DNA of 64,000 nucleotides, from the NCBI GenBank assembly GCA_002894665.1, contig NCRB01000006.1:17613-81612 (forward strand), written 5' to 3'. This document shows positions 54,071-61,667 of this stretch, in pieces. The stretch's first letter is position 1; each line of letters opens with the position of its first letter. Source of the DNA: Salinivenus iranica. Its GTDB lineage: Bacteria; Bacteroidota; Rhodothermia; Rhodothermales; Salinibacteraceae. The position numbers and the translations under genes are program-made. The notes beneath the pieces were generated by a model, which saw only the letters and a program-made list of their open reading frames with translations, had not been told where the DNA came from and did not search any database.

Positions 54071-54093
54071 GCCACCCGGTCGGACCGAGTGGC
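54071..54093 (+). promoter_or_regulatory. Hairpin in the rpsA leader
   Basis: GCCACCCGGTC at 54071-54081 is nearly complementary to GACCGAGTGGC at 54083-54093 (ten of eleven positions), ending 27 bp before the rpsA ATG. Together with a second GC-rich inverted repeat near 53980-53997 it gives a structured leader. rpsA leaders are autoregulatory targets of S1 in some bacteria, so a role in translational control is plausible but unproven. Confidence 0.4.
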
Positions 54094-54120
54094 TGGCGAG
54101 CAATCCACACACGAACGTAT

Positions 54121-56778
54121 ATGGCTGAAAAACAAGACCAAGTCACCTCCACCCCTGAATCCGACGATTCCCAGACGGACGCCCGCCCAGACGCCGGCGG
54201 TGGCGATGGCGCGGCCGAAGAGGTCGCGGATGAAACCGCCACTGTTGATTCGTCGGGCGAGCCGGCCCCGGCCGAGAACGCCGATGCCGACGCTGCGGCC
54301 GACGCGGACGCCGATGCCGACGCCGACGTTGAGTCGTCCGAGGCCGATGCATCCCCCAGCGCCGACGCGCCTGAGGCCGAGGCCCAGGCTGCGGATGACG
54401 CCGACGCCGAAGTTGACGCTGACGAGGCGGAAGAGCCTCCGCCTGAGGATCCGGCCCAGGGACCGAAGTTTGTAAGTCGCCTGCTTGAAGAAGCCGTCGA
54501 GTCCGCCTCCGAAAAGTACGACATCCCCACCGGGGACGAGGCGGAAGTGGACCTGTCGGATATCGAGACGCCGGCCCCCTCCGTGAGCCCCGACGAGCTG
54601 GAGCGAACGGAAGATCACCAAGGCTTTACCGGGGAGGAGACCTACGGGGACACCGTTTCCCTCGACGAGCTGGAGTCTGAGGAGCAGACGTATGCCGACG
54701 ACCCGGTGTACGACCAGTTCCGCACCCTCATTGACGAGACTGCCATCGACGTCCGGGAGCAGGACATCGTAGAGGGGCGGGTTCTACGGGTCGACGAGGA
54801 TTACGTCGTTATCGACATCGGGTACAAGAGCGACGGCATCGTGCCCCGCGATGAGTTTGGGGAGGAAGAGCTACACCCCGGAGACACCGTGGAGGTGTAT
54901 CTGGAGCTCAAGGAAGACCGCGACGGCCAGCTGGTGCTCTCCAAAGAGCAGGCCGACAAGGTTCGTCGGTGGCAGCGGGTCGAAGAGATTTACGAAAACG
55001 AGGAAGTCATCGAAGGCACGATTATCCGTCGCATTAAGGGCGGCATGATCGTGGAGCTTTTCGATGGCATGGAGGCGTTCCTTCCGGGATCGCAGATCGA
55101 CGTGCGCCCCGTCCGCGACTTCGAGTCGTATCTCGAGAAGCGGATGGAGTTCAAGATTGTCAAGTTGAATCCGGAGAACGAGAACATCGTCGTCTCCCAC
55201 CGGGAGCTCATCGAGCACGAGCTGGAGGAGCAGCGCCAGGAGATCCTCGATCAGCTCGAGGTCGGACAGGTCCTCAAGGGCACCGTCAAGAACATCGTCG
55301 ACTTCGGGGTTTTCATCGACCTTGGCGGCGTGGACGGCCTGCTCCACATTACGGACCTGTCGTGGGGACGCGTCTCCCACCCGAGCGAAGTGGTCGAACT
55401 CGATCAGGAGCTCGAAGTGGTGGTGCTCGACTACGAGGAAGAGCGCCAGCGCATTTCGCTGGGCCTCAAGCAGCTTCAGGACCACCCCTGGGAGAACATC
55501 ACCAAGAAGTACGATGAGGGGGACGTGGTCGAAGGCAAGGTCGTGTCGATCACAAACTACGGCGCCTTCGTCGAGCTTGAGAAGGGCATTGAGGGGCTCG
55601 TCCACATCAGCGAGATGTCGTGGACGCGTCACATCAAACACCCCAGCCAGATGGTCTCGCTGGGACAGCTCGTCGACGTCAAGATTCTGAACATCGACGA
55701 GGAGGAGAAGAAGATTTCCCTGGGGATGAAGCAGCTAGAGCCGGACCCCTGGGAAGGCATCAGCGACCGGTACCCTCCGGGAACCGTGCTGACGGGCACG
55801 GTGCGCAACATCACGAACTTCGGCGTTTTCGTCGAGATTGAGCCAGGAATCGACGGCCTCGTCCACATCAGCGACCTTTCGTGGACGAAGAAGGTGCGCC
55901 ACCCGGGCGACATGGTCGATAAGGAGCAGGACCTCGACGTGGTGATCCTCAACATCGACGAGGAGCGCCGCCGCATCTCGCTGGGCCACAAGCAGGTGAA
56001 GACCAACCCGTGGGACCAGTTTGCCGACGCCTACGAGGAAGGCAACGACACGGAGGGGGAGGTCGTCCGCGTTGAGGACAAGGGCCTCGTCGTCCAGCTT
56101 CCGCTCGACGTGGAGGCCTTCGTGCCGGGAAGCGAGCTGAAGGACGGCCCGCGCAACTTCGAAAATCACTACCACGAGGGCGATGAGCTGGAGCTCCGCG
56201 TGATCCGGTTCGACAAGGACCAGAAGGACATCGTGCTGAGCCAGACGGCCCTCGAAGAAGGCCGTGAGGAGCCGCAGGAAGAGACGCAGGACCAGCAGCG
56301 GCCCGAGGAGCAACAGCAGCAGCGCCGCCAGCAGTCGTCGCCCGACTACGAGACCCAGGACGACGACTCGGCGACGGGACCCACCACCCTTGGCGAGCTC
56401 TCCGGCCTGGCCGACCTGCGACGCGAGATGGAGGAGGAAGAGTCCTCCGAGCGGGCCGCGGCGGCCGAGCAGGCCGCTGAGGAAGCGGTGGACACGGGGG
56501 AGGACGCGTCCGATGCCGAAGCAGACGCCTCGACGGAGGACGACGAGTCGTCTTCGGTTGAGGAGGAAGAGACAGACGACGATGAATTTGACGAGTCGTC
56601 CGGCTTCCCCGACGGATTCCCGCGCGTCTCGCGCCTAGAGAACGCCGGCGTGAACAGTCTCGCCGAGCTCCGGGACGTCGAATCCCTGGATGAGTTGACG
56701 GGCATCGGCCCCGCGTACGCCGAGGAGATTCAGGAGGCCCTCAACGAGTACGACGAGACGGGTTCGGTTGCCCAGTAA
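54121..56778 (+). CDS. rpsA: 30S ribosomal protein S1, with acidic N-terminal and HhH C-terminal extensions
   Basis: mRNA-binding ribosomal protein. Of 885 residues, about 216-706 hold six S1 repeats, the third to fifth being the most canonical (KGTVKNIVDFGVFIDL, EGKVVSITNYGAFVEL, TGTVRNITNFGVFVEI). Residues 1-200 are an Asp/Ala/Glu-rich low-complexity arm. After a Gln/Arg segment and a second acidic stretch, the last ~50 residues (RLENAGVNSLAELRDV...LTGIGPAYAEEIQEAL) form a helix-hairpin-helix domain of the kind that binds nucleic acid, which I do not expect in S1. Bacterial S1 is usually 400-650 residues. Start is at the ATG at 54121. cmk lies upstream. Confidence 0.92.
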   Translation: MAEKQDQVTSTPESDDSQTDARPDAGGGDGAAEEVADETATVDSSGEPAPAENADADAAADADADADADVESSEADASPSADAPEAEAQAADDADAEVDADEAEEPPPEDPAQGPKFVSRLLEEAVESASEKYDIPTGDEAEVDLSDIETPAPSVSPDELERTEDHQGFTGEETYGDTVSLDELESEEQTYADDPVYDQFRTLIDETAIDVREQDIVEGRVLRVDEDYVVIDIGYKSDGIVPRDEFGEEELHPGDTVEVYLELKEDRDGQLVLSKEQADKVRRWQRVEEIYENEEVIEGTIIRRIKGGMIVELFDGMEAFLPGSQIDVRPVRDFESYLEKRMEFKIVKLNPENENIVVSHRELIEHELEEQRQEILDQLEVGQVLKGTVKNIVDFGVFIDLGGVDGLLHITDLSWGRVSHPSEVVELDQELEVVVLDYEEERQRISLGLKQLQDHPWENITKKYDEGDVVEGKVVSITNYGAFVELEKGIEGLVHISEMSWTRHIKHPSQMVSLGQLVDVKILNIDEEEKKISLGMKQLEPDPWEGISDRYPPGTVLTGTVRNITNFGVFVEIEPGIDGLVHISDLSWTKKVRHPGDMVDKEQDLDVVILNIDEERRRISLGHKQVKTNPWDQFADAYEEGNDTEGEVVRVEDKGLVVQLPLDVEAFVPGSELKDGPRNFENHYHEGDELELRVIRFDKDQKDIVLSQTALEEGREEPQEETQDQQRPEEQQQQRRQQSSPDYETQDDDSATGPTTLGELSGLADLRREMEEEESSERAAAAEQAAEEAVDTGEDASDAEADASTEDDESSSVEEEETDDDEFDESSGFPDGFPRVSRLENAGVNSLAELRDVESLDELTGIGPAYAEEIQEALNEYDETGSVAQ

Positions 56779-56824
56779 CGACCGGGCACCACGACGCATA
56801 CGACTGAGCACGACAGTCAATTCC

Positions 56825-56861
56825 AATGGGGACGGCTTCCACTTTGGGAGTCGTCCCCATT
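56825..56861 (+). terminator. Long hairpin after rpsA
   Basis: AATGGGGACG at 56825-56834 is perfectly complementary to CGTCCCCATT at 56852-56861, and GGCTTCC/GGGAGTC continues the stem inside with one mismatch. It stands 46 bp after the rpsA stop. No T-run follows on the plus strand, so it could be a terminator of unusual type or an mRNA-stabilising hairpin. Confidence 0.5.
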
Positions 56862-56938
56862 CGTGCATCTGGAGGCCTTGATGTGCATCTGTGCACAGGT
56901 CCTCCGCAGTCCCCACCCATCACCGACCCCCTAGGAGA

Positions 56939-58360
56939 ATGACCGATCAGCAAGAGTATCTCCCGAGTGCGAGCAACTCGATTACCGTTCGATTCGACAT
57001 TCGCAACCGGCCGGGAATGCTCGCCCAGGTGACCTCGGTCATTGGAGAGCATGGGGGAAATATCGGGGCGATCGACATCGTGCGGGCCGATGAGGATCGG
57101 CTGATCCGCGACATTACCATCAACGCCCGAAGTGACGACCACGCCCACAACATCGTCGAAAGCGTCCGGGACGTAGACGGCGTACGGGTGGTTAATGTGT
57201 CCGATCGGACGTTTTTGATGCATCTCGGGGGCAAGCTGGAGGTGGAAAGCAAAACCCCGATTCGCACGCGCGACCAGCTCTCGATGGCCTACACGCCGGG
57301 CGTTGCTCGGGTCTCGGAGGCCATCCACGACGACCCCGTGGACACGCACCGCCTCACCATGAAGAGCAACACCGTCGCGGTTGTCACGGACGGAACCGCG
57401 GTGCTGGGGTTGGGAGATATCGGGGCGAATGCCGCGATTCCGGTGATGGAGGGCAAGGCCCAGCTGCTCAAGGAGTTTGCCGGGGTGAATGGGATCCCCA
57501 TCAGCCTAAACACCACCGAGGTCGACGAAATTGTGGAGACCGTTGAGCGCATCGCTCCGGTGTTTGGGGGGGTGAACCTCGAAGACATCGGCGCGCCCCG
57601 GTGCTTCGAAGTAGAGAGGCAGTTGAAGGAACGGCTCGACATTCCGGTCTTCCACGACGATCAGCACGGAACCGCGGTGGTGGCCGTCGCTGCGTTGTTG
57701 AATGCGCTCAAGATCGTCGACAAAGAGCTATCGGAGCTCAAGGTCGTGATGGTGGGGATCGGGGCCGCGGGGTCCGCCGTCACGGAGATGCTTCTAAAAA
57801 TGGGGGTCGAGACGGTGGTTGGAATCGATCGGGAGGGCCCTGTAACGTCCGATCGGGACGATCTTGGCCCGGCGAAGGAGCGCTATGTTCGCATGACGGA
57901 CCCGGACACCGAGAGCGACACCCTTGCGGAATCGATGGAAGACGCGGACGTCTTCATTGGACTCAGTGGGCCTGATGTCATTGGGCCCGAGGATTTGAAA
58001 CGCATGGCTCGCGATCCGATCGTGTTTGCGATGGCCAACCCCCGCCCCGAAATCATGCCGGAGGTCGCCTATCCTCACGTTGCCGTGATGGCCACAGGAC
58101 GGAGCGATTATCCCAACCAGATCAACAATGTCCTGTGCTTCCCGGGCCTGTTCAAGGGGCTTCTCAACTGCCGGGCCACCGATGTCACCGACGAGATGAT
58201 GATTGCGGCGGCTCACGCCATCGCGGATACAATCGAGGATCGAAGCCTTACGCCGGATTACATCGTTCCGAGCGTATTTGATTCCGAGGTCGTGGGGGCC
58301 GTGGCCTCGGCCGTCTCCGACGTTGCGGTGGACCAAGGCGTTGCCCGGAAACGAACGTAA
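56939..58360 (+). CDS. NAD(P)-dependent malic enzyme with N-terminal ACT domain
   Basis: Oxidatively decarboxylates malate to pyruvate. The 473-residue protein starts with an ACT domain (residues about 12-85: ITVRFDIRNRPGMLAQVTSVIGEHGG), a ligand-binding module usually involved in allosteric control. The malic enzyme domain follows, with LSMAYTPGVARVSEAI, VAVVTDGTAVLGLGDIG, the metal/substrate segment DIGAPRCFEVER, FHDDQHGTAVV and the NAD-binding VVMVGIGAAGSAVTEM. The short (bacterial, non-animal) type is evident. I start at the ATG at 56939, which has AGGAG just upstream; the frame is open to 56891. It forms its own transcription unit after the rpsA hairpin. Confidence 0.94.
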   Translation: MTDQQEYLPSASNSITVRFDIRNRPGMLAQVTSVIGEHGGNIGAIDIVRADEDRLIRDITINARSDDHAHNIVESVRDVDGVRVVNVSDRTFLMHLGGKLEVESKTPIRTRDQLSMAYTPGVARVSEAIHDDPVDTHRLTMKSNTVAVVTDGTAVLGLGDIGANAAIPVMEGKAQLLKEFAGVNGIPISLNTTEVDEIVETVERIAPVFGGVNLEDIGAPRCFEVERQLKERLDIPVFHDDQHGTAVVAVAALLNALKIVDKELSELKVVMVGIGAAGSAVTEMLLKMGVETVVGIDREGPVTSDRDDLGPAKERYVRMTDPDTESDTLAESMEDADVFIGLSGPDVIGPEDLKRMARDPIVFAMANPRPEIMPEVAYPHVAVMATGRSDYPNQINNVLCFPGLFKGLLNCRATDVTDEMMIAAAHAIADTIEDRSLTPDYIVPSVFDSEVVGAVASAVSDVAVDQGVARKRT

Positions 58361-58441
58361 CCCGTCTGTTCTCCCGAGGCGCCCTGCTCGTTCGACGCGC
58401 ACTGGGGTCAATCGTCAGTACACGGACCGTCTTCTTGTACG

Positions 58442-58795
58442 ATGGCACACATCACCACGTACTTATTGGTGTCGGGACTCAACGAAGATGACACCCCCGA
58501 AACGCACCCGGTATTGGAAGAGAGTGGATTTGAAGTTGATACGCGGTTTTGCGAAAATAGCGAATCATGTACCGCCGTTCGGTTCTCGGTTCAGCAACCG
58601 ATAGAAGAAAACGAACCAAAAGAAGAAACCGCTACTGAAATTTCTAACGCATTTCCCGAATCCACTGTAACGCTGGCCGTCGTTGAACACCGCTTTGGTC
58701 AGATTGAGCACGTTCAAACTACCGTCTTTACGGACGGGTCGTACGCAGGAGAGATTGAGCACGGTCTTCTATACAACGTGGGGGCACGACAGTAA
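58442..58795 (+). CDS. Orphan protein, 117 aa
   Basis: I do not recognise this protein. It is soluble, acidic and has no signal peptide or membrane helix. It starts MAHITTYLLVSGLNEDD and alternates short strands and helices (VTLAVVEHRFGQIEHVQTTVF), a possible ferredoxin-like alpha/beta fold. It has two Cys residues close together (FCENSESC). The coding sequence is visibly more AT-rich than its neighbours, with many A-ending codons, suggesting recent arrival. A 124-bp inverted-repeat element follows 17 bp after its stop. Confidence 0.6.
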   Translation: MAHITTYLLVSGLNEDDTPETHPVLEESGFEVDTRFCENSESCTAVRFSVQQPIEENEPKEETATEISNAFPESTVTLAVVEHRFGQIEHVQTTVFTDGSYAGEIEHGLLYNVGARQ

Positions 58796-58812
58796 CTGGG
58801 CCTCTTCTGGAT

Positions 58813-58936
58813 GATTTTACGGTGTGTCGAAAGAGAAAACACGGAATGCGTCGTCACGATCATATGAAAGAGTAGAAAATGGAGGAACCTGTGTTTACGG
58901 CCCGGTGTTTTCTGTGGCGACAACCCCTGTAAAATC
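58813..58936. repeat. 124-bp inverted-repeat (MITE-like) element
   Basis: The two ends are imperfect inverted copies of about 28-32 bp. From the left: GATTTTAC, a 4-bp spacer, TGTCG, a 4-bp spacer, AGAAAACAC. The right end read on the minus strand: GATTTTAC, a 6-bp spacer, TGTCG, a 4-bp spacer, AGAAAACAC. The inner core of about 60 bp is AT-richer than its surroundings and contains no gene. Terminal repeats, short length and lack of coding potential suit a miniature inverted-repeat element or a structured RNA. It fills almost the whole gap between two orphan genes. Confidence 0.65.
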
Positions 58937-58950
58937 AAAACGATACAATT

Positions 58951-59253
58951 ATGGAGACCAATTTTGAGATCGAAGTGAAGAGCAAAGATGAAGCTGAACG
59001 TGAATTGGGGGCCCGTGGAGGGCAGGGACGTACCTCCCAGTACGAGCCCATTGCGCAGAAATGGTCTGAGCTGGATGAGGATGAGTCGATCGTGATCTCG
59101 GGGCTGGAGAAAAACGACATTCAGAACCTGAGAAATCTCCTCTACCGCCGATTTGGAAAAGAGACCGTCATTGTTCGGTCGGCCCAGCAGGACGATGAGA
59201 GTTACATGGCGGTTGTGCGAGCCCGAGAAGGAAATGAGTACCTTCGGGACTAA
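58951..59253 (+). CDS. Orphan protein, 100 aa
   Basis: I do not recognise this small protein. It is soluble and strongly charged: METNFEIEVKSKDEAERELGAR, then a middle helix DESIVISGLEKNDIQNLRNLLYRRFGKETVIV and a final strand SYMAVVRAREG. A basic patch in LRNLLYRRFGKE could contact nucleic acid, but this is a guess. It lies 14 bp after the inverted-repeat element, whose right arm probably overlaps its promoter. No counterpart in the rest of the window. Confidence 0.6.
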   Translation: METNFEIEVKSKDEAERELGARGGQGRTSQYEPIAQKWSELDEDESIVISGLEKNDIQNLRNLLYRRFGKETVIVRSAQQDDESYMAVVRAREGNEYLRD

Positions 59254-59469
59254 CCCGTTATTTCAGAGCTCTTTCTGAGAGAAGGTTTCCAGAAAGAAGG
59301 CCCCAGTTTGGGCGTTCTGGTGGGGACGGCTCTCATCGGTCTCCTTGATCCTGAGCCCCGGACCGATGGTGGGGGTCGGGGACTGCCCCGGACCTCCCGA
59401 TTCAGGTTCAGGGAGAGAGGGGGAGGAGAGACGTGTGGGGGACGCCTGAGACGTCCCGTCTATACAAAA

Positions 59470-59502
59470 AGAAGGGGTGGCGCCACCAACGCCACCCCTT
59501 CT
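59470..59502 (-). terminator. Strong intrinsic terminator of the aldehyde dehydrogenase gene
   Basis: AGAAGGGGTGGCG at 59470-59482 and CGCCACCCCTTCT at 59490-59502 form a perfect 13-bp stem with a seven-base loop. Read on the minus strand, the stem is followed by TTTTT (complement of 59466-59470 AAAAA). It lies 27 bp beyond the aldehyde dehydrogenase stop. The gap 59254-59469 holds nothing else I can recognise. Confidence 0.9.
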
Positions 59503-59529
59503 ACGTTTGTCGTGGCCGAACGAGGACGG

Positions 59530-61017
59530 TTATTCCTCAACGCTGTCCATCTGGGCCTTCTGGAGCTGTCCGCTGAAGTCGACGTAGACCGTTTTGGTCT
59601 CCGTAAAGAACTCGAAGGCGGCCCATCCGCCGTCGCGGTGTCCATTGCCGGTGTCTTTGACGCCACCGAAGGGCATGTGGGCCTCCGCTCCAATGGTTGG
59701 GCCGTTGACGTACGTAATGCCTGCATCCAGGTCTCGCATGGCCCGGAAGCCGTACTTTACATCCTCGGTGTAGATGGAGGAGGAGAGTCCGAAGCGTGTG
59801 TCATTGGCGACGTCCACCGCCTCCTCGTAGGATTCGACCTTGAGGACCGACAGGACCGGGCCGAAGATTTCCTCCTGCGCGATCCGCATGTCGGGCGTGA
59901 CGTCTGTGAAGAGGGTTGGCTCGAAGAAGTGTCCCTCCAGTTCTGCGCCGGACGCCGGGGCGCCGCCCATGCGAAGGGTGGCCCCTTCCTGCTGTCCGAT
60001 GTCGACGTAGGAGGAGACCTTCTGGAGGGCCGCGTCGTTGATGAGCGGGCCGACGTCTGTTCCGTCGTCGTTCCCGTCGCCCAGGGTCAAGGTGGACGCC
60101 TCGGCCTCAATCATCTCGACAAACTCGTCGTGGACGGACTCGTGGCAGATGAGGCGACTGGTGGCAGTGCACCGCTGCCCGGTGGTGCCGTAGGCGCCCC
60201 AGATGACGCCCTCGAGTGCCAGGTCGAGGTCGGCGTCATCCAGCACGATCATTGGATTCTTTCCGCCCATCTCCAACGAGACCCGTTTGTTGAGCCGCCC
60301 GCAGGTCTCCGCGATGGAGGTGCCTACCTCGTAGGAGCCGGTGAAGCCGACCGCGTCAATCTCGGGGTGCTCTACGAGAGCGGCACCCGCGTCCCCCGCC
60401 CCGTGAACCACATTGAGCACGCCGTCGGGAAGTCCGGCGTCCAGCAGGGCCTCCACAAACAGAAGGCCGCTGTGGGGGGCTTCCTCACTGGGTTTGAAGA
60501 CGATGGTGTTGCCCGCGGCCAGGGCCGGAAGGATTTTCCAGGAGGGGACGGCGACGGGAAAGTTCCACGCCGTGATGATGCCGCACACGCCCACAGGGCG
60601 ACGAATGGACATGTTCATTTTGTTCGGGAGCTCGCTCGGGACCGTGCGCCCGAAGAGACGACGCGTCTCACTGGCCGTGTAGTACGCCGTGTCAATGGCC
60701 TCTTGGACGTCGCCTTTCGTTTCGAAGAAGGGCTTCCCCATTTCGCGGGTCATTGTGCGCGCAATCTCTTCCTTCCGCTCGGACAACAGGTCGCCGGCCT
60801 CGCGAAGAATTTTGCCGCGGTCGGGCGCAGGGGACTGGCTCCAATCGTCAAAGGCGGTCCGCGCGGCAGTTACGGCACTGTCGACATCCTCCGCTGCGGA
60901 GTCGGGGACGTGCCCGAGGGTGTCCGACGGGGCGGCGGGATTGGTGACTTCAATCGTATTGCCGGAGGCAGCGTCGTGCCAGGCGCCGTCGATGTAGTTC
61001 TGGGAGCGAATGGCCAT
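59530..61017 (-). CDS. Aldehyde dehydrogenase, NAD(P)-dependent
   Basis: Oxidises an aldehyde to its carboxylic acid. The 495-residue protein has the Rossmann segment VFKPSEEAPHSG, the general-base Glu in SLEMGGKNPMIV, the catalytic Cys in TTGQRCTATSRL, and the conserved QEEIFGPVLSV and PFGGVKDTGNGHRDGG. The C-terminal segment FFTETKTVYVDFSGQLQKAQMD resembles haloarchaeal aldehyde dehydrogenases in my memory, in line with the gene exchange known between Salinibacter and haloarchaea. Substrate is not fixed. Start is at the ATG at 61017; upstream codons to 61119 run into the transposon-like scar. Confidence 0.9.
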   Translation of the reverse strand: MAIRSQNYIDGAWHDAASGNTIEVTNPAAPSDTLGHVPDSAAEDVDSAVTAARTAFDDWSQSPAPDRGKILREAGDLLSERKEEIARTMTREMGKPFFETKGDVQEAIDTAYYTASETRRLFGRTVPSELPNKMNMSIRRPVGVCGIITAWNFPVAVPSWKILPALAAGNTIVFKPSEEAPHSGLLFVEALLDAGLPDGVLNVVHGAGDAGAALVEHPEIDAVGFTGSYEVGTSIAETCGRLNKRVSLEMGGKNPMIVLDDADLDLALEGVIWGAYGTTGQRCTATSRLICHESVHDEFVEMIEAEASTLTLGDGNDDGTDVGPLINDAALQKVSSYVDIGQQEGATLRMGGAPASGAELEGHFFEPTLFTDVTPDMRIAQEEIFGPVLSVLKVESYEEAVDVANDTRFGLSSSIYTEDVKYGFRAMRDLDAGITYVNGPTIGAEAHMPFGGVKDTGNGHRDGGWAAFEFFTETKTVYVDFSGQLQKAQMDSVEE

Positions 61018-61060
61018 TCGGGAGAAGTGGGATTGTGAAAGAGTACGATGCCTCTTGACA

Positions 61061-61135
61061 CTCCCCCGGCTAAAGCCGGGAGATTCTTGGGCGGTTCTGC
61101 CCGCCCTCTCACGGGTCAACGAAGCAACTTGACAT
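61061..61135 (-). mobile_element. IS200/IS605-type right end with omega-RNA-like hairpins (remnant)
   Basis: CCCGGC-TAAA-GCCGGG at 61065-61080 forms a compact hairpin next to CTTGACACTCCC, and GGGCGG at 61089-61094 pairs with CCGCCC at 61101-61106. Read on the minus strand this is a two-hairpin tail ending GGGGGAGTGTCAAG, the usual look of the right end of IS200/IS605-family (TnpB-carrying) elements, where the guide RNA of TnpB lies. No intact tnpA or tnpB remains. The next ~340 bp upstream on the minus strand (to about 61470) carry only broken frames, one of 67 codons at 61233-61436, that may be decayed transposon sequence. The assignment rests on hairpin shape, not on a matched protein. Confidence 0.55.
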
Positions 61136-61667
61136 GCAGAGGTTGACTTCTCACCGGATTACACAAAGCGGCTTTCGCTTTGCGGACAGTGCCATGATGC
61201 CAGCTACTCGGACGGAGAACCTGTCGGTTCATTCACCCGAGATACTTCCTGTTCGCTGTCTGGAGGCTTTGGTACGGCTCCTCCTTCGAGGTGCCCTGCC
61301 GAAGCAACTGCTCCGGACGCGGTCGGAAGGGGTTGCCTTCGCATTGCCGCTTGCCTCGCAAGACATTATAGACATTTATCAGTATCGAAAGTGTTTCGCT
61401 ACGCTCAACGAGAAGAGTCCGTGTATGTCCCGGCAAATGAGCAGAGCGAATTCACACGAGTAAAAGCGCGGGACCTTTACTGCGCTGGGAGCGAAGCGAC
61501 CGAGTGCTTTCAGAGTGCGCTTCTCGCGCTCTACTCAATACTGTAAACCTATCTGTTGGGTGCCCTCTTGTGCAAAGGAAGGCCGGAGAGCGCACGAACG
61601 CCCCGAACTCTAGCCCTCCGGATGTGTGTAGAGTCCCGCACATTCTTTCTTCAAGCTCCGCCCCCGT
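61136..61667. other. Non-coding, probably transposon-derived spacer
   Basis: About 530 bp without a real gene. It includes hairpin-forming pieces (TTGC-CTC-GCAA near 61350) and a 67-codon minus frame (61233-61436) without recognised family. The 3' part (61480-61660) also lacks features. I see no target-site duplication that would define element ends. Confidence 0.4.

Noticed and set aside
59308..61038. 576-codon plus-strand frame opposite the aldehyde dehydrogenase gene
   Set aside because: The minus-strand frame has the full set of aldehyde dehydrogenase motifs and its own terminator; the plus frame has none.
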